A stretch of 8,418 bases of DNA from Odoribacteraceae bacterium (lineage in GTDB: Bacteria; Bacteroidota; Bacteroidia; Bacteroidales; Marinifilaceae): the NCBI GenBank assembly GCA_031259905.1, contig JAIRKS010000191.1, positions 1 through 8,418 on the forward strand. The letters run 5' to 3'. The position numbers and the translations under genes were made by a program. Under the pieces are notes generated by a model. It was given only the letters and a program-made list of their open reading frames with translations, was not told the DNA's origin and made no database searches. This document shows positions 1 through 6,577 of the stretch, piece by piece (within the stretch, counting starts at the first letter, position 1; each line of letters opens with the position of its first letter).

Positions 1-546
1 CCCCTACGATACGGTAGAAGCACCTGCTTCTAGTGTGTCGTACCCCTACGATACGGTAGAAGCACCTGCTTCTAGTGTGTCGTACCCCTACGACACGGTA
101 GAAGCACCTGCTTCTAGGCTGTCGTACGCGTACGACACGGTAGAAACACCTGCTTCTAGGCTGTCGTATGTGTACGACACGGTAGAAGCAGCTGCTTCTA
201 GGCTGTCGTACCCCTACGACACGGTAGAAGCACCGGTTTCTAGCGTGTCGTACCCCTACGACACGGTAGAAGCACCGGTTTCTAGCGTGTCGTACCCCTA
301 CGACACGGTTTTGTCACCGGTTTCTAGCGTGTCAAACGCGTGCGACACGGTTTTGTACTGCTCCGCTGGCGTGTCGCATGCGCGCGACACGTCGGCGGAG
401 CCGTCCGAAATCGTCTCGCGCATGCGCGAGACGATTTCGGAGCAGTACGAAACCTTCTCGCGCATGCGCGAGACGATTTCGGAGCAGTACGAAACCTTCT
501 CGCGCGTGCGCGAGACGATTTCGGAGCAGTCGGGAATTGTCCAGCG
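1..546. repeat. Tandem array of 42-bp palindromic units (13 units, 21-bp sub-period)
   Basis: Thirteen consecutive units of exactly 42 bp start at 1, 43, 85, 127, 169, 211, 253, 295, 337, 379, 421, 463 and 505. The array is cut by the left edge of the window. Each unit carries two dyad axes 21 bp apart. The major axes lie at 44.5 + 42k, where arms such as tgtcgta and tacgaca flank a 4-nt centre (cccc, cgcg or tgtg). The minor axes lie at 23.5 + 42k, for example tagaagca-cc-tgcttcta. Units 1-8 use 'cgacac...gtgtcg' arms, units 11-13 use 'gcgagacgatttcgg' arms, and 337-420 is transitional. Since 42 is divisible by 3, reading frames stay open: the plus frame from 35 to 688 gives a heptad pattern (SxxxDTV, later SxMRETI), and the minus strand gives similar heptads. 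No promoter or ribosome-binding context supports translation. It lies beyond the 3' end of the minus-strand operon. Its function is unknown. Confidence 0.95.
404..441. repeat. Perfect 38-bp palindrome inside the array
   Basis: The sequence from 404 to 441 equals its own reverse complement at all 38 positions, with the centre between 422 and 423 (cgcgca|tgcgcg). It is the best of the major dyads. Its neighbours are centred 42 bp away at 380.5 and 464.5. The dyad at 380.5 extends over about 360-401 as an imperfect inverted repeat with a few mismatches, including G-T pairs. Such a sequence can extrude as a cruciform or fold into a near-blunt hairpin in single-stranded DNA or RNA. Confidence 0.95.
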
Positions 547-693
547 GCGGCGCGAGAGGGTCGCGCCGGGGGTGAAAGATGATTCGCGCGGCGGCGGGAG
601 CACTCCTTATATATATAGTCGCCGGAAACTCGTGGGGGAATTACCGGCGATGGCTGACGGGTGGGAGTGGAACGCGCGCGGGGGGTGAGCGTT
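547..693. other. Non-coding stretch: decayed array edge, TA run and a small hairpin
   Basis: No gene is supported here. From 547 to about 600 the sequence is still rich in gcgcgag/cgcgcgg words that look like degraded array arms, but the 42-bp register is lost. An alternating TA run (ttatatatata) follows at about 608-617, in strong contrast to the GC-rich surroundings. Next comes an inverted repeat with 7-bp arms, tcgccgg (619-625) and ccggcga (644-650), around an 18-nt loop. On the minus strand the hairpin is followed by ctatatatata, so it could mark a weak 3' end for leftward transcription. It lacks a true T tract, and I do not call it a terminator. Confidence 0.5.
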
Positions 694-903
694 TTACTTT
701 TTGACGGTGAAGCTGGCCGTTCTTCCCGTCGCGGGGAGGTCGGCGGGCAGCGCGGAGGCGGGCGTGACGACGCTCTCGACGGATATTTTGAAGACGCGCT
801 CGTCGTCGCCGGTGGAGTGGAGGGCGGCGCCGGGGAGGTTGACGGGGCGTCGCCCGGCGACGAGGTGATCTCCGGGCACGACAAAGCCCCGCGGGCAGGT
901 CAT
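694..903 (-). CDS. Possible small protein or 3' gene remnant, unknown function (69 aa)
   Basis: I do not recognise this protein. From an ATG at 903 the frame runs 69 codons to TAA at 694-696. Its base use is coding-like: about 87% G or C at third codon positions against about 55% at second positions. It begins MTCPRGFVVPGDH and ends with ASFTVKK. It has no signal peptide, membrane segment or recognisable motif. The frame is in phase with the peptidase upstream and is open right up to that gene's TAA at 946-948, with coding-like codons before the ATG as well. It could therefore be a separate small gene, the surviving 3' end of a larger deleted gene, or a lost C-terminal extension of the peptidase. 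The 9-bp hairpin at 884-916 overlaps its start, which weakens the case for normal translation. Confidence 0.35.
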   Translation of the reverse strand: MTCPRGFVVPGDHLVAGRRPVNLPGAALHSTGDDERVFKISVESVVTPASALPADLPATGRTASFTVKK

Positions 904-916
904 GCAGGCGGGGCTT
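884..916 (-). terminator. Probable 3' hairpin of the hyp/peptidase operon
   Basis: On the minus strand, 30 nt past the peptidase stop codon, the arms aagccccgc (916-908) and gcggggctt (892-884) form a perfect 9-bp stem around a 15-nt loop, followed by a short tgtcg. The stem is GC-rich with A/T at its base, as in intrinsic terminators, but the T tract is only three or four bases long. Termination may therefore be partial, or the hairpin may stabilise the mRNA 3' end. It also covers the start of the small frame at 694-903. Confidence 0.45.
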
Positions 917-945
917 CTCGCGTCCAGGCGTTTTACCGCGGGGGA

Positions 946-3195
946 TTACCTCGCGGGGGCGTTGTTCCAGTCGGGCGGCGTCTCGTGCAGGAGATGACGG
1001 ACGAAGAAATCGCGTCGCTTCCGTTCGCCGTAGGCGCCCCCCATCGTGTGGCGCTGGTTGGGGAGGAGGACGTACTCGAACTCCTTGTTCGCCTTGATCA
1101 GCGCGTTGACGACCTGCACGGTGGAGGAGGGGTCGACGTTGTCGTCCAGCTCGCCGAGGATCAGCATGAGCTTGCCCTGCAGGCGGTGCGCGTTGACGAC
1201 GTTCGAGCTCTCGGCGTACTCCGGGCCGACGGGGTAGCCCATCCACTGCTCGTTCCACCAGATCTTGTCCATGCGGTTATCGTGACAGCCGCAGGCGGAG
1301 ACGCTCACCTTGTAGAATTCCGGGTGAAAAAGCACGGCGCCCATCGCGCTCTGCCCCCCGGCCGAGCAGCCGTAGATGCCGACGCGCGAGATATCCATCT
1401 CCGGGCGCGTGGCGGCGGCGGCCTTCATCCAGGCGATCCTGTCGGGGAAGCCGGCATCTTTCAGGTTTTTCCAGCAGACGTCGTGAAACTTCTTGGAGCG
1501 GTTGGCCGTCCCCATGCCGTCGATCTGCACGACGATGAAGCCGAGCTGCGCGAGCGCCGCGTCGGTGGGCGTGATGCTAAAGGACTTCGGGACGAAGGAG
1601 TCGTGCGGCCCGGCGTAGATGTACTCGATGACGGGGTACGAGCGCGACGGGTCGAAGTCGACGGGACGAATGATGATGCCCCAGATGTCGGTCACGCCGT
1701 CGCGTCCTTTCGCGTGGAAGACCTCCGGCGCCCGCCAGCCGTCGGCGAGGGCCTTGCTGATGTCGGCGCGTTCCAGCTCGAGGAGGACGGCGCCGTCGGC
1801 GGAGGAGCGGAGGACGGTCACGGGGGGAAGATCCACGCGCGACCAGCTGTCGGTGAAGTACACGTGATCGCGCGAGAAGACGACCTGGTGGTTACCGTTC
1901 TCCGGCGTCAGGCAGCGAAGCTCCCCGGAGTCGATGTCGAGGCGATAGATCTTCTCGAGGTAGGGATCCTCGCCGGCGTCTTTCCCGCAGCCGACGAGGA
2001 AGAGAACACGGGCGCGCTCGTCGACGTGCAGTACGCGCTTGACGATCCACTCGCCGCGGGTAAGCTGCCGCTTGACGTTGCCGTCGTCGTCGTACAGGTA
2101 GAGGTGTCGCCAGCCGTCGCGCTCGGAGATCCACAGGCGCTCGCCGGCGTCGACGAGGTCGTGGCGGTAGAGCGTGTTGTAGTAAACGAAGGTGGGCGAG
2201 CGCTCGACGATGACGGGACGGGCAACGGGATCGTCGCCGGTGACCTTGTAGACGATGTACTCCTGGTGTCCGCGCCTGTTATAGTCGAAGGTGAAGGAGT
2301 TCCCGGAGGGATGCCACCGGACGCTGCCGAGGCTGAATTGCGCTTCCGGGGCGGGGAACGCTACCTCGACCTGCTTCCCCTCGGCGGGGATGAAGAGGAC
2401 GGGACGCCGGACGGGGAGGGCGTCTCCCGGCTTGACGTAATCGATCTCCTCGATGCGGGGCTGCAGCTGGTCGGCGGGAGCGGCGACGACGGTGCGCAGC
2501 TTGCGCGTCCACGCGGGGCGGTACTTGAAGGCGACGAGACGACGGGAATCCGGCGACCAGCTGACGCGCGCCGTGTAGTATTCCCCCTCGGAGCCGTCGA
2601 AGCTGAGTTGCCGGACGCTGCCCGTGGCGACGTCACGCAGGAAGAGGTTTCCCTCGCGGGTGAACGCCTCCTGCTTCTTGTCGGGGGAGGGAACGGGGAA
2701 GTAAGCCTTCTCGTCATCGACGCGTCCCCAGTGCTGTTCCCCCCCGCGGCGCGGCCATCGCTCGGCGCGACCCTCGCGGGCGGTGACGCGCTGGCGGGAG
2801 AGGTCGTAGGTGTAGGTCGTGTCCCCGCGGACGGTGAACTGGATTTGCTTCATACCGGCGGTGAAGGTGATGGCGTTACAGGGGAGCTTGTAAGGGTCGA
2901 CAGGCTCCTTCTTTCCGCGGCCGAGCGCCTTGGCGAGGGCCTCGTGGTCGAAGGCGTGACGCTTGACGCGCTTGTTGGCGTCGACGAGGAAGAACTCGGT
3001 GCCACGCGCGGTCCTGGTACTGTACCAGAAGTAGCCGGTGTTTTCTACCCATGCCGGGGTGACGTTCCCGTGATAATAGCCGTCGCTATACTTTTGCCTG
3101 AAGGCGTTGGCGTCGGCGTACTTTTCCTTGATGTCGCCCGCGTGGACAGCCGCGTGGACGAGGAGAGCGGTGAAAAGGATGATTCTTGTTTTCAT
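946..3195 (-). CDS. Exported S9-family serine peptidase (DPP/prolyl oligopeptidase type)
   Basis: This 749-aa protein begins with a signal peptide (MKTRIILFTALLVHAAVHA, cleavage likely after A19), which puts it in the periplasm or outside the cell. Residues of roughly 100-480 form the beta-propeller of the DPP-IV N-terminal type; repeated motifs such as VSWSPDSRR and SERDGWRHLYLYDDDG are visible. Residues of about 500-749 form the alpha/beta-hydrolase domain. The catalytic triad reads Ser611 in GCSAGGQS, Asp684 in GELDDNV and His716 in NQRHTMGG. Length is normal for the family. I do not see the paired-Glu motif of true DPP-IV, so dipeptidyl peptidase specificity is not established. The family often cleaves next to proline or alanine. 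It starts 12 bp after the hydroxyproline dehydratase-like gene and must be co-transcribed with it, which points to breakdown of proline/hydroxyproline-rich peptides. That link is inferred from context. Confidence 0.93.
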   Translation of the reverse strand: MKTRIILFTALLVHAAVHAGDIKEKYADANAFRQKYSDGYYHGNVTPAWVENTGYFWYSTRTARGTEFFLVDANKRVKRHAFDHEALAKALGRGKKEPVDPYKLPCNAITFTAGMKQIQFTVRGDTTYTYDLSRQRVTAREGRAERWPRRGGEQHWGRVDDEKAYFPVPSPDKKQEAFTREGNLFLRDVATGSVRQLSFDGSEGEYYTARVSWSPDSRRLVAFKYRPAWTRKLRTVVAAPADQLQPRIEEIDYVKPGDALPVRRPVLFIPAEGKQVEVAFPAPEAQFSLGSVRWHPSGNSFTFDYNRRGHQEYIVYKVTGDDPVARPVIVERSPTFVYYNTLYRHDLVDAGERLWISERDGWRHLYLYDDDGNVKRQLTRGEWIVKRVLHVDERARVLFLVGCGKDAGEDPYLEKIYRLDIDSGELRCLTPENGNHQVVFSRDHVYFTDSWSRVDLPPVTVLRSSADGAVLLELERADISKALADGWRAPEVFHAKGRDGVTDIWGIIIRPVDFDPSRSYPVIEYIYAGPHDSFVPKSFSITPTDAALAQLGFIVVQIDGMGTANRSKKFHDVCWKNLKDAGFPDRIAWMKAAAATRPEMDISRVGIYGCSAGGQSAMGAVLFHPEFYKVSVSACGCHDNRMDKIWWNEQWMGYPVGPEYAESSNVVNAHRLQGKLMLILGELDDNVDPSSTVQVVNALIKANKEFEYVLLPNQRHTMGGAYGERKRRDFFVRHLLHETPPDWNNAPAR

Positions 3196-3207
3196 GGTTT
3201 GTCGGTA

Positions 3208-5574
3208 TTAATGGAATGTTTGTTCGGTACGGAGGATGATCTCGTTCTGCAAATCCTCGCCGAGGTCGTTGAAGTAATCGCTATACCCGGCGACGCGGAC
3301 GATAAGGTCGCGGTAATTTTCGGGATGCAGCTGCGCGTCTCTCAGCGTTCGCGCGTCGACGACGTTAAACTGCACGTGATGCCCGTCGGCGCGGAAGTAC
3401 GCCCGGATGAGGTGCAGCACGCCCTCCCGTCCCTCCTCGGTGTCGAGGAGAGAGGGCGTGAACTTCTGGTTAAGGAGCGTGCCGCCGGTCCTGACGTGAT
3501 CGATCTTGGCAGCGGAGCGGATGACGGCGGTAGGGCCGTTGGTATCGCTTCCCTGGACGGGGGAGATGCCCTCGGAGAGGGGGACGCGCGCGTTACGCCC
3601 GTCGGGGGTCGCGCCGGTGACTTGCCCGAAGTAGACGTGACAGGTCGTGGGGAGCATGTTGACGCGGTAATCGGCACCCCGCGGCGACTTGTAGCCGGTG
3701 ACGGCGTCGTGGTACATGTTGAAGACGGCGACGGCCTGCGCGTCGGCATAATCGTCATCGTTACCGTACTTCGGGGTATGGAAAAGCAGGTCGCGCTGCA
3801 GCCCCTCGTGCCCGGCGAAATCCGCGTGGAGGGCCTCGAGGAGGGTCTCCATCGTGATGTCCTTCCGGTCGAAGACGCGATACTTGATAGCGGTAAGCAT
3901 ATCGGTAATGCTGCCGAGCCCGACGCCCTGCACGTAGCTGGTATTGTAGCGCGCCCCCCCGCGGATATAATCTTTCCCGTTCCTGACGCAGTCCTCGACG
4001 AGCACGGAGAGGAAGGGCACGGGCATGTGCTGCATGAAGACGCGCTCGATGATATTATTCCCGGCGATCTTGACGCGGGCGAAGTAGTTCACCTGCGTCG
4101 TGAAGGCGCGGAAGAGCGCGTCGTACGAGCCGAAGCTCGTCGCGCTGCCGGTAGCCGGCCCCACCTGCACCCCGGTGCGCGGGTCGCGTCCGTCGTGCAG
4201 CGTCACCTCGAGGATCTTCGGCAAGTTGAAGTACCCCGTGAGGATATACGCCTCGGTACCGAAAGCGCCGGTCTCGACGCACCCCGAGCATCCCCCTCTC
4301 CGGGCGTCGCGGATATCCTTGCCGGCACGCAACATCTCCTGGATGATAGCGTCGGTATTGAAGACGGAGGGTTGCCCGAAGCCGGTCTTGATGATCTCGA
4401 GGGCGGCGCGGATAAAGCGGTCGGGATTCTTCTTGCTGACCTGTATCATGGAGCTGGGCTGGAGGAGGCGCATCTCCCGGATGACGTCGAGCAGGATATA
4501 CGACATCTCGTTGACGCCGTCGGCGCCGTTCTCGTCCAGCCCGCCGAGGTTGATGAGGCAGAAGTCCGTGTAGGTATTGCTTTCCTGCGCGGTGACGCCA
4601 ACCTTTGGCGGCGACGGGTGGTTATTGAACTTGATCCAGAAGGATTGCAGCATCTCGTGCACCTCCTCCGTGGTGAGCGTGCCGTTATCGATGCCTTCGC
4701 GGTAGAAGGGGTACAGGCTCTGGTCGAGGCGTCCGGGGTTAAAGGAATCCCAGGGATTCAGCTCGGTGATGACGCCGAGATGGATAAACCAGTAGTGCTG
4801 CAACGCCTCGTGCAAGGTACGCGGCGCGTGGGCGGGGACGCGGCGACAGTTAGCAGCCATCCGTTCGAGTTCATCGCGGCGGCGCGGATCCTCCTCCTTC
4901 GCGGCGAGGGCATCGAGCGCGACGGCGTGCCTGCCGGCATAGGCGACGAGGGCATCGCACGCGATCTCCATCGCCTGCCACTCCTCCATCTTATCGACGA
5001 CAGAGGGATCGAGCGGGTCGGCCTTCTCCCTGGCCTCGCTGATCTCCCGCTTGATGTCGAGCAACCCGGTGCGGAACATTTTCATGCCTAACACGGTGTG
5101 TCCCGGCGCGCGTTGCTCCTGGAACTCGGTAAAGATACCGGCATTGTAAGCCTCCTTCCACGCGTCGGGCAGGCGCTCGAAGAGGCGATCACGATTCGTC
5201 CGTCCCTCCCAGAAGGGGATGATGACGTCGCGATAGGCCGCGCGCGTGGCCTCGTCGGAGGTAAAGGAGACCTTCGGGCGCTCGTGCAAGATCTCCAGGT
5301 CGCGGAGGGTATGGAGACAGATCTCCGGGTACGTCGGCGTGGCCTTCGGGGCAGGCCCGCGTTCGCCGACGATCAGCTCACCGTCATTGATGCAAATGGC
5401 CTTGTTCTCGAGGATATACTGCAGCGCGAGCGCCCGTTGCACCGGCACCGGCTGCGCGTCGGCAACGCCGGACTTGTAGAATTCAGTCACCAGCAAGGCG
5501 CGTTCGGCGGAGACGCGGTTCTCGGCTTGCAGGCTTTGTTCTCTCAGCTTATTGATTCTTTCGCTTGTATTCAT
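3208..5574 (-). CDS. hypD: Glycyl radical enzyme, trans-4-hydroxy-L-proline dehydratase
   Basis: The 788-aa protein is a complete glycyl radical enzyme. The active-site loop GCVETG gives the thiyl cysteine Cys432 and catalytic base Glu434, and the C-terminal loop RVAGYSD gives the radical-bearing Gly763. All three lie two residues before the positions I recall for Clostridioides difficile HypD (Cys434, Glu436, Gly765). Long stretches match what I remember of that enzyme: INDGELIVGE, APTYPEIC (here ATPTYPEIC), FTEFQEQRAPGHTV, TELNPWDSFNPGRLDQ and the C-terminal RTEQTF. The HypD pocket residues Phe152 and His160 appear as F151 and H159. HypD removes water from trans-4-hydroxy-L-proline to give pyrroline-5-carboxylate, and works in the anaerobic cytoplasm. 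The activase gene is 21 bp upstream, and the intervening A/T-rich stretch fits a Bacteroidota translation start. The protein is distinct from the unrelated hydrogenase maturation protein also named HypD. Other dehydratases of the superfamily are a less likely alternative. Confidence 0.88.
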   Translation of the reverse strand: MNTSERINKLREQSLQAENRVSAERALLVTEFYKSGVADAQPVPVQRALALQYILENKAICINDGELIVGERGPAPKATPTYPEICLHTLRDLEILHERPKVSFTSDEATRAAYRDVIIPFWEGRTNRDRLFERLPDAWKEAYNAGIFTEFQEQRAPGHTVLGMKMFRTGLLDIKREISEAREKADPLDPSVVDKMEEWQAMEIACDALVAYAGRHAVALDALAAKEEDPRRRDELERMAANCRRVPAHAPRTLHEALQHYWFIHLGVITELNPWDSFNPGRLDQSLYPFYREGIDNGTLTTEEVHEMLQSFWIKFNNHPSPPKVGVTAQESNTYTDFCLINLGGLDENGADGVNEMSYILLDVIREMRLLQPSSMIQVSKKNPDRFIRAALEIIKTGFGQPSVFNTDAIIQEMLRAGKDIRDARRGGCSGCVETGAFGTEAYILTGYFNLPKILEVTLHDGRDPRTGVQVGPATGSATSFGSYDALFRAFTTQVNYFARVKIAGNNIIERVFMQHMPVPFLSVLVEDCVRNGKDYIRGGARYNTSYVQGVGLGSITDMLTAIKYRVFDRKDITMETLLEALHADFAGHEGLQRDLLFHTPKYGNDDDYADAQAVAVFNMYHDAVTGYKSPRGADYRVNMLPTTCHVYFGQVTGATPDGRNARVPLSEGISPVQGSDTNGPTAVIRSAAKIDHVRTGGTLLNQKFTPSLLDTEEGREGVLHLIRAYFRADGHHVQFNVVDARTLRDAQLHPENYRDLIVRVAGYSDYFNDLGEDLQNEIILRTEQTFH

Positions 5575-5595
5575 GTCTGTGGTTATTTATTTTTC

Positions 5596-6381
5596 TTAGA
5601 GGGTATCGAACCCTGCATCTTGAAATCTTTTATTCATGGCGGCGATCTCCTCCCGCGCCGGCGGCATCGTGTCGCCCATCTCCTGCCTTCGTCCCAGGCG
5701 GGCGTACTTGTCGATACCGTGCCGGTGATACGGGAGCAGTTGCACGCGCGGCGCGACAGGCAGCTCGTCGAGCAACCCGACGATCTCCCACGTATCCTCC
5801 CACTCCATGTTAACGCCGGGGATCGCGGGCACCCGGACGATGATCTCCTTCCCGGAGCGGGCGATCCTCCGGAGGTTCTCCCTGACGACCTCGAAACCCT
5901 CCCCCACGTGCATCTTGAACTTCCGAGGGTTCATCGTCTTCACGTCGTAGAGGAAGAGATCCGTCCAGCGGCAGATCTCGTCGAGACGTTCCGCGGGGGC
6001 GGCGCCGGAAGTATCGACGCACGTGTGGAGTTGCCGCTCCTTGCATCGTTCCAGGCAACGCTCGAGGAAGCGATCCTGCAGCAGCGGCTCTCCACCGGAG
6101 AAGGTGACGCCGCCGCCCGACTCCTCGTAGCAAAGCAAGTCCCGTTCGGCAACGGAGACAAGCTCCTCGACCGTCACGACCCTCCCGATCACCTGCTCTT
6201 CCACGTGCTCGCGTTGCCCCACGCGGAGGGTTTGCCGCGCGAGGGTCTCCCCCCGCGGCTGGCTCTCCGGGTTATGACACCAGCGACAGCGCAGCGCGCA
6301 CCCCTTGAAAAAAAAGGTAGTGCGTATACCGGGGCCATCGTGGATAGCGTACCGCTTGATATCGAAAACGATTCCTTGCAT
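5596..6381 (-). CDS. Glycyl-radical-enzyme activating radical SAM protein (HypD activase)
   Basis: From ATG at 6381 this is a 261-aa radical SAM enzyme. The cluster motif is C28-x3-C32-x2-C35 (KGCALRCRWCHNPES), the SAM-binding motif is GGE at 96-98 (VTFSGGEPL), and the N-terminal IHDGPGIRTTFF is the hallmark of pyruvate formate-lyase-activase-type proteins. It uses SAM and a [4Fe-4S] cluster to abstract hydrogen from the glycine of its partner, here almost certainly the HypD encoded 21 bp downstream. A longer frame begins with GTG at 6471, but its extra 30 residues are proline-rich and unlike the family, and MQGIVFDIKRYAIHDGPG is the expected beginning, so I chose 6381. Between C35 and the GGE motif there is only one further cysteine (C84), so the ferredoxin-like insertion with two extra clusters found in many glycyl radical activases is absent. 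Confidence 0.92.
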   Translation of the reverse strand: MQGIVFDIKRYAIHDGPGIRTTFFFKGCALRCRWCHNPESQPRGETLARQTLRVGQREHVEEQVIGRVVTVEELVSVAERDLLCYEESGGGVTFSGGEPLLQDRFLERCLERCKERQLHTCVDTSGAAPAERLDEICRWTDLFLYDVKTMNPRKFKMHVGEGFEVVRENLRRIARSGKEIIVRVPAIPGVNMEWEDTWEIVGLLDELPVAPRVQLLPYHRHGIDKYARLGRRQEMGDTMPPAREEIAAMNKRFQDAGFDTL

Positions 6382-6556
6382 GGACAAATGATTGGTGGGA
6401 AACGGGAAATCCGGTAACTGCCGGCGAACGGGAAGGGGGAAGAGGAAGGGACAGGTCAGCACATCCAGCACTCGTACAACCCGCGGTACGAGGGGCGTTG
6501 TTGGATAGAAAAATGATCTCTTGACATGATTTCTGGTTTTACCGGTTCACGTGACC
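6382..6556 (-). promoter_or_regulatory. Long 5' leader of the hyp operon with hairpin and short upstream ORF
   Basis: If transcription starts just after the -7 element at 6561-6568, the mRNA carries about 170 nt before the activase ATG. It contains a hairpin with 7-bp arms, ctcgtac (6471-6477) and gtacgag (6486-6492), around 8 nt. A 23-codon open frame runs on the minus strand from ATG at 6527 to TGA at 6456-6458, beginning MSRDHFSIQQ and ending YECWMC, and the hairpin lies inside it. The rest is pyrimidine-rich. The length and structure suggest possible control of downstream expression, but I cannot match it to a known riboswitch. Confidence 0.35.
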
Positions 6557-6558
6557 GG
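6542..6558. promoter_or_regulatory. Operator-like palindrome at the expected transcription start
   Basis: An 8-bp perfect palindrome, tcacgtga (6547-6554), is enclosed by outer arms ccggt (6542-6546) and accgg (6554-6558), giving two overlapping dyads in 17 bp. It sits immediately downstream of the putative -7 element on the minus strand, so a bound protein would cover the start site. A repressor role is inferred from position only. Confidence 0.4.
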
Positions 6559-6560
6559 GA

Positions 6561-6568
6561 CAAATGTA
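6561..6568 (-). promoter_or_regulatory. Putative Bacteroidota -7 element for the hyp operon
   Basis: The minus strand reads TACATTTG here, a full match to the Bacteroidota -7 consensus TAnnTTTG. It lies in the gap between the phosphoesterase terminator and the activase gene. No TTTG -33 element is seen about 20 bp upstream, where the terminator stem lies instead, so the promoter would be weak or activator-dependent. The eight-base motif could also occur by chance. Confidence 0.45.
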
Positions 6569-6577
6569 ATGGAAAGC

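Noticed and set aside
1..546. CRISPR array
   Set aside because: Successive units are contiguous variants of one sequence. There are no unique spacers between constant repeats and no cas genes in the window.
35..688. Plus-strand 217-codon repeat protein
   Set aside because: The reading frame follows from the 42-bp period. Comparable frames are open on the other strand, the reading begins within a repeat at the window edge, and the palindromes explain the sequence better. Kept as a finding rather than a gene.
1..690. Insertion sequence or integron attC cluster
   Set aside because: No transposase or integrase, no target-site duplication and no gene cassettes lie between the palindromes. The fixed 42-bp unit is too short for attC sites separated by cassettes.
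661..5091. A 1476-codon open frame on the plus strand opposite the peptidase and HypD genes
   Set aside because: It is antisense to two genes with clear families and catalytic residues. High G+C at third codon positions removes stop codons from the opposite strand. Its translation is low-complexity, rich in V, G, D and A, without recognisable domains.
5098..6417. A 439-codon plus-strand open frame opposite the activase and the start of HypD
   Set aside because: It is an antisense shadow of genuine genes, with no domain or initiation context.
6382..6471. A 30-residue longer N-terminus for the activase from GTG at 6471
   Set aside because: The extra residues are unlike the family, whereas the ATG at 6381 gives the expected beginning just before the IHDGPGIRT motif.
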